Shown here: one piece after another, positions 12,091-12,139 of the stretch
Layout: each line of letters begins with the position of its first letter
Position numbering within the stretch: position 1 is the first letter of the stretch
DNA from: Amarolinea aalborgensis
GTDB taxonomy: Bacteria; Chloroflexota; Anaerolineae; SSC4; Amarolineaceae
Assembly: GCF_900491745.1 (NCBI RefSeq)
Contig: NZ_UETR01000064.1
Location: 1 to 12,139 of the forward strand
Reading direction: 5' to 3'
Length of the DNA: 12,139 nt
Translations under genes and position numbers: made by a program
The notes under the pieces: model-generated
The model's database searches: none
The model's input: only the letters and a program-made list of their open reading frames with translations
Told to the model about the DNA's origin: nothing

Positions 12091-12139
12091 AACTCGAACG
12101 AATTTGGAACAACGAGCGAGAAGACAGTTTGGCAAGCCG

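Overview
The window looks like an accessory region of a Chloroflexota chromosome, probably Anaerolineae-like. This assignment rests on familiarity with the families, not on a database match. The pointers are GC-rich DNA, a large secreted protein whose tail carries an 'AVTLADF...DAVLLTW...FSLYRGTSDA...YFYWVEDVDIYGTA' type segment, crowded PIN/DUF433/HEPN toxin-antitoxin (TA) genes, and abundant A-rich/T-rich hairpin repeats of the CACAAAG type. No rRNA, tRNA, CRISPR array, transposase or integrase gene is visible.

Layout. (1) Bases 1-5257 are a co-oriented series of short TA modules separated by composite, non-coding repeats. The modules are: an uncharacterised antitoxin with a PIN toxin (475-1306); a small antitoxin with an internally deleted PIN gene (1645-2064); a DUF433 stub, an intact DUF433 antitoxin and a DUF5615 PIN-like toxin (2708-3445); and a ribbon-helix-helix antitoxin, a PIN/nucleotidyltransferase chimera and a HEPN/DUF4351 fusion (3804-4939). 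Four modules are preceded by the same promoter-like sequence, TTGTTG-17 bp-TACAAT, lying at the 3' end of the repeat. Three module ends are followed by the same terminator-like hairpin. The repeats therefore act like punctuation: terminator for the module before, promoter for the module after. Several genes inside the modules are deletion or fusion products, so this is also a recombination graveyard.

(2) Bases 5468-9240 encode one large exported protein: signal peptide, beta-propeller-like region, beta-strand repeats, P/proprotein-convertase domain, and a tail with a hydrophobic end. A single in-frame TAA at 6086-6088 splits it, and the tail is frameshifted.

(3) Bases 9240-10940 are decayed or badly sequenced: a frameshifted DUF104-like antitoxin and VapC-type PIN toxin, a second broken copy of the exoprotein tail, and an eroded copy of the palindromic repeat. 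Missing single bases occur in coding and non-coding parts alike.

(4) On the minus strand, 11881-11146, there is an intact two-gene TA-like operon (TumA/TumE-like by resemblance) behind a near-consensus promoter, TTGACA-17-TATAGT. The window ends with another short fragment of the exoprotein tail and a hairpin repeat.

The most interesting candidate for an undescribed system is the repeat itself: a modular terminator/hairpin/promoter element that accompanies co-oriented TA cassettes, with chimeric genes at the joins.
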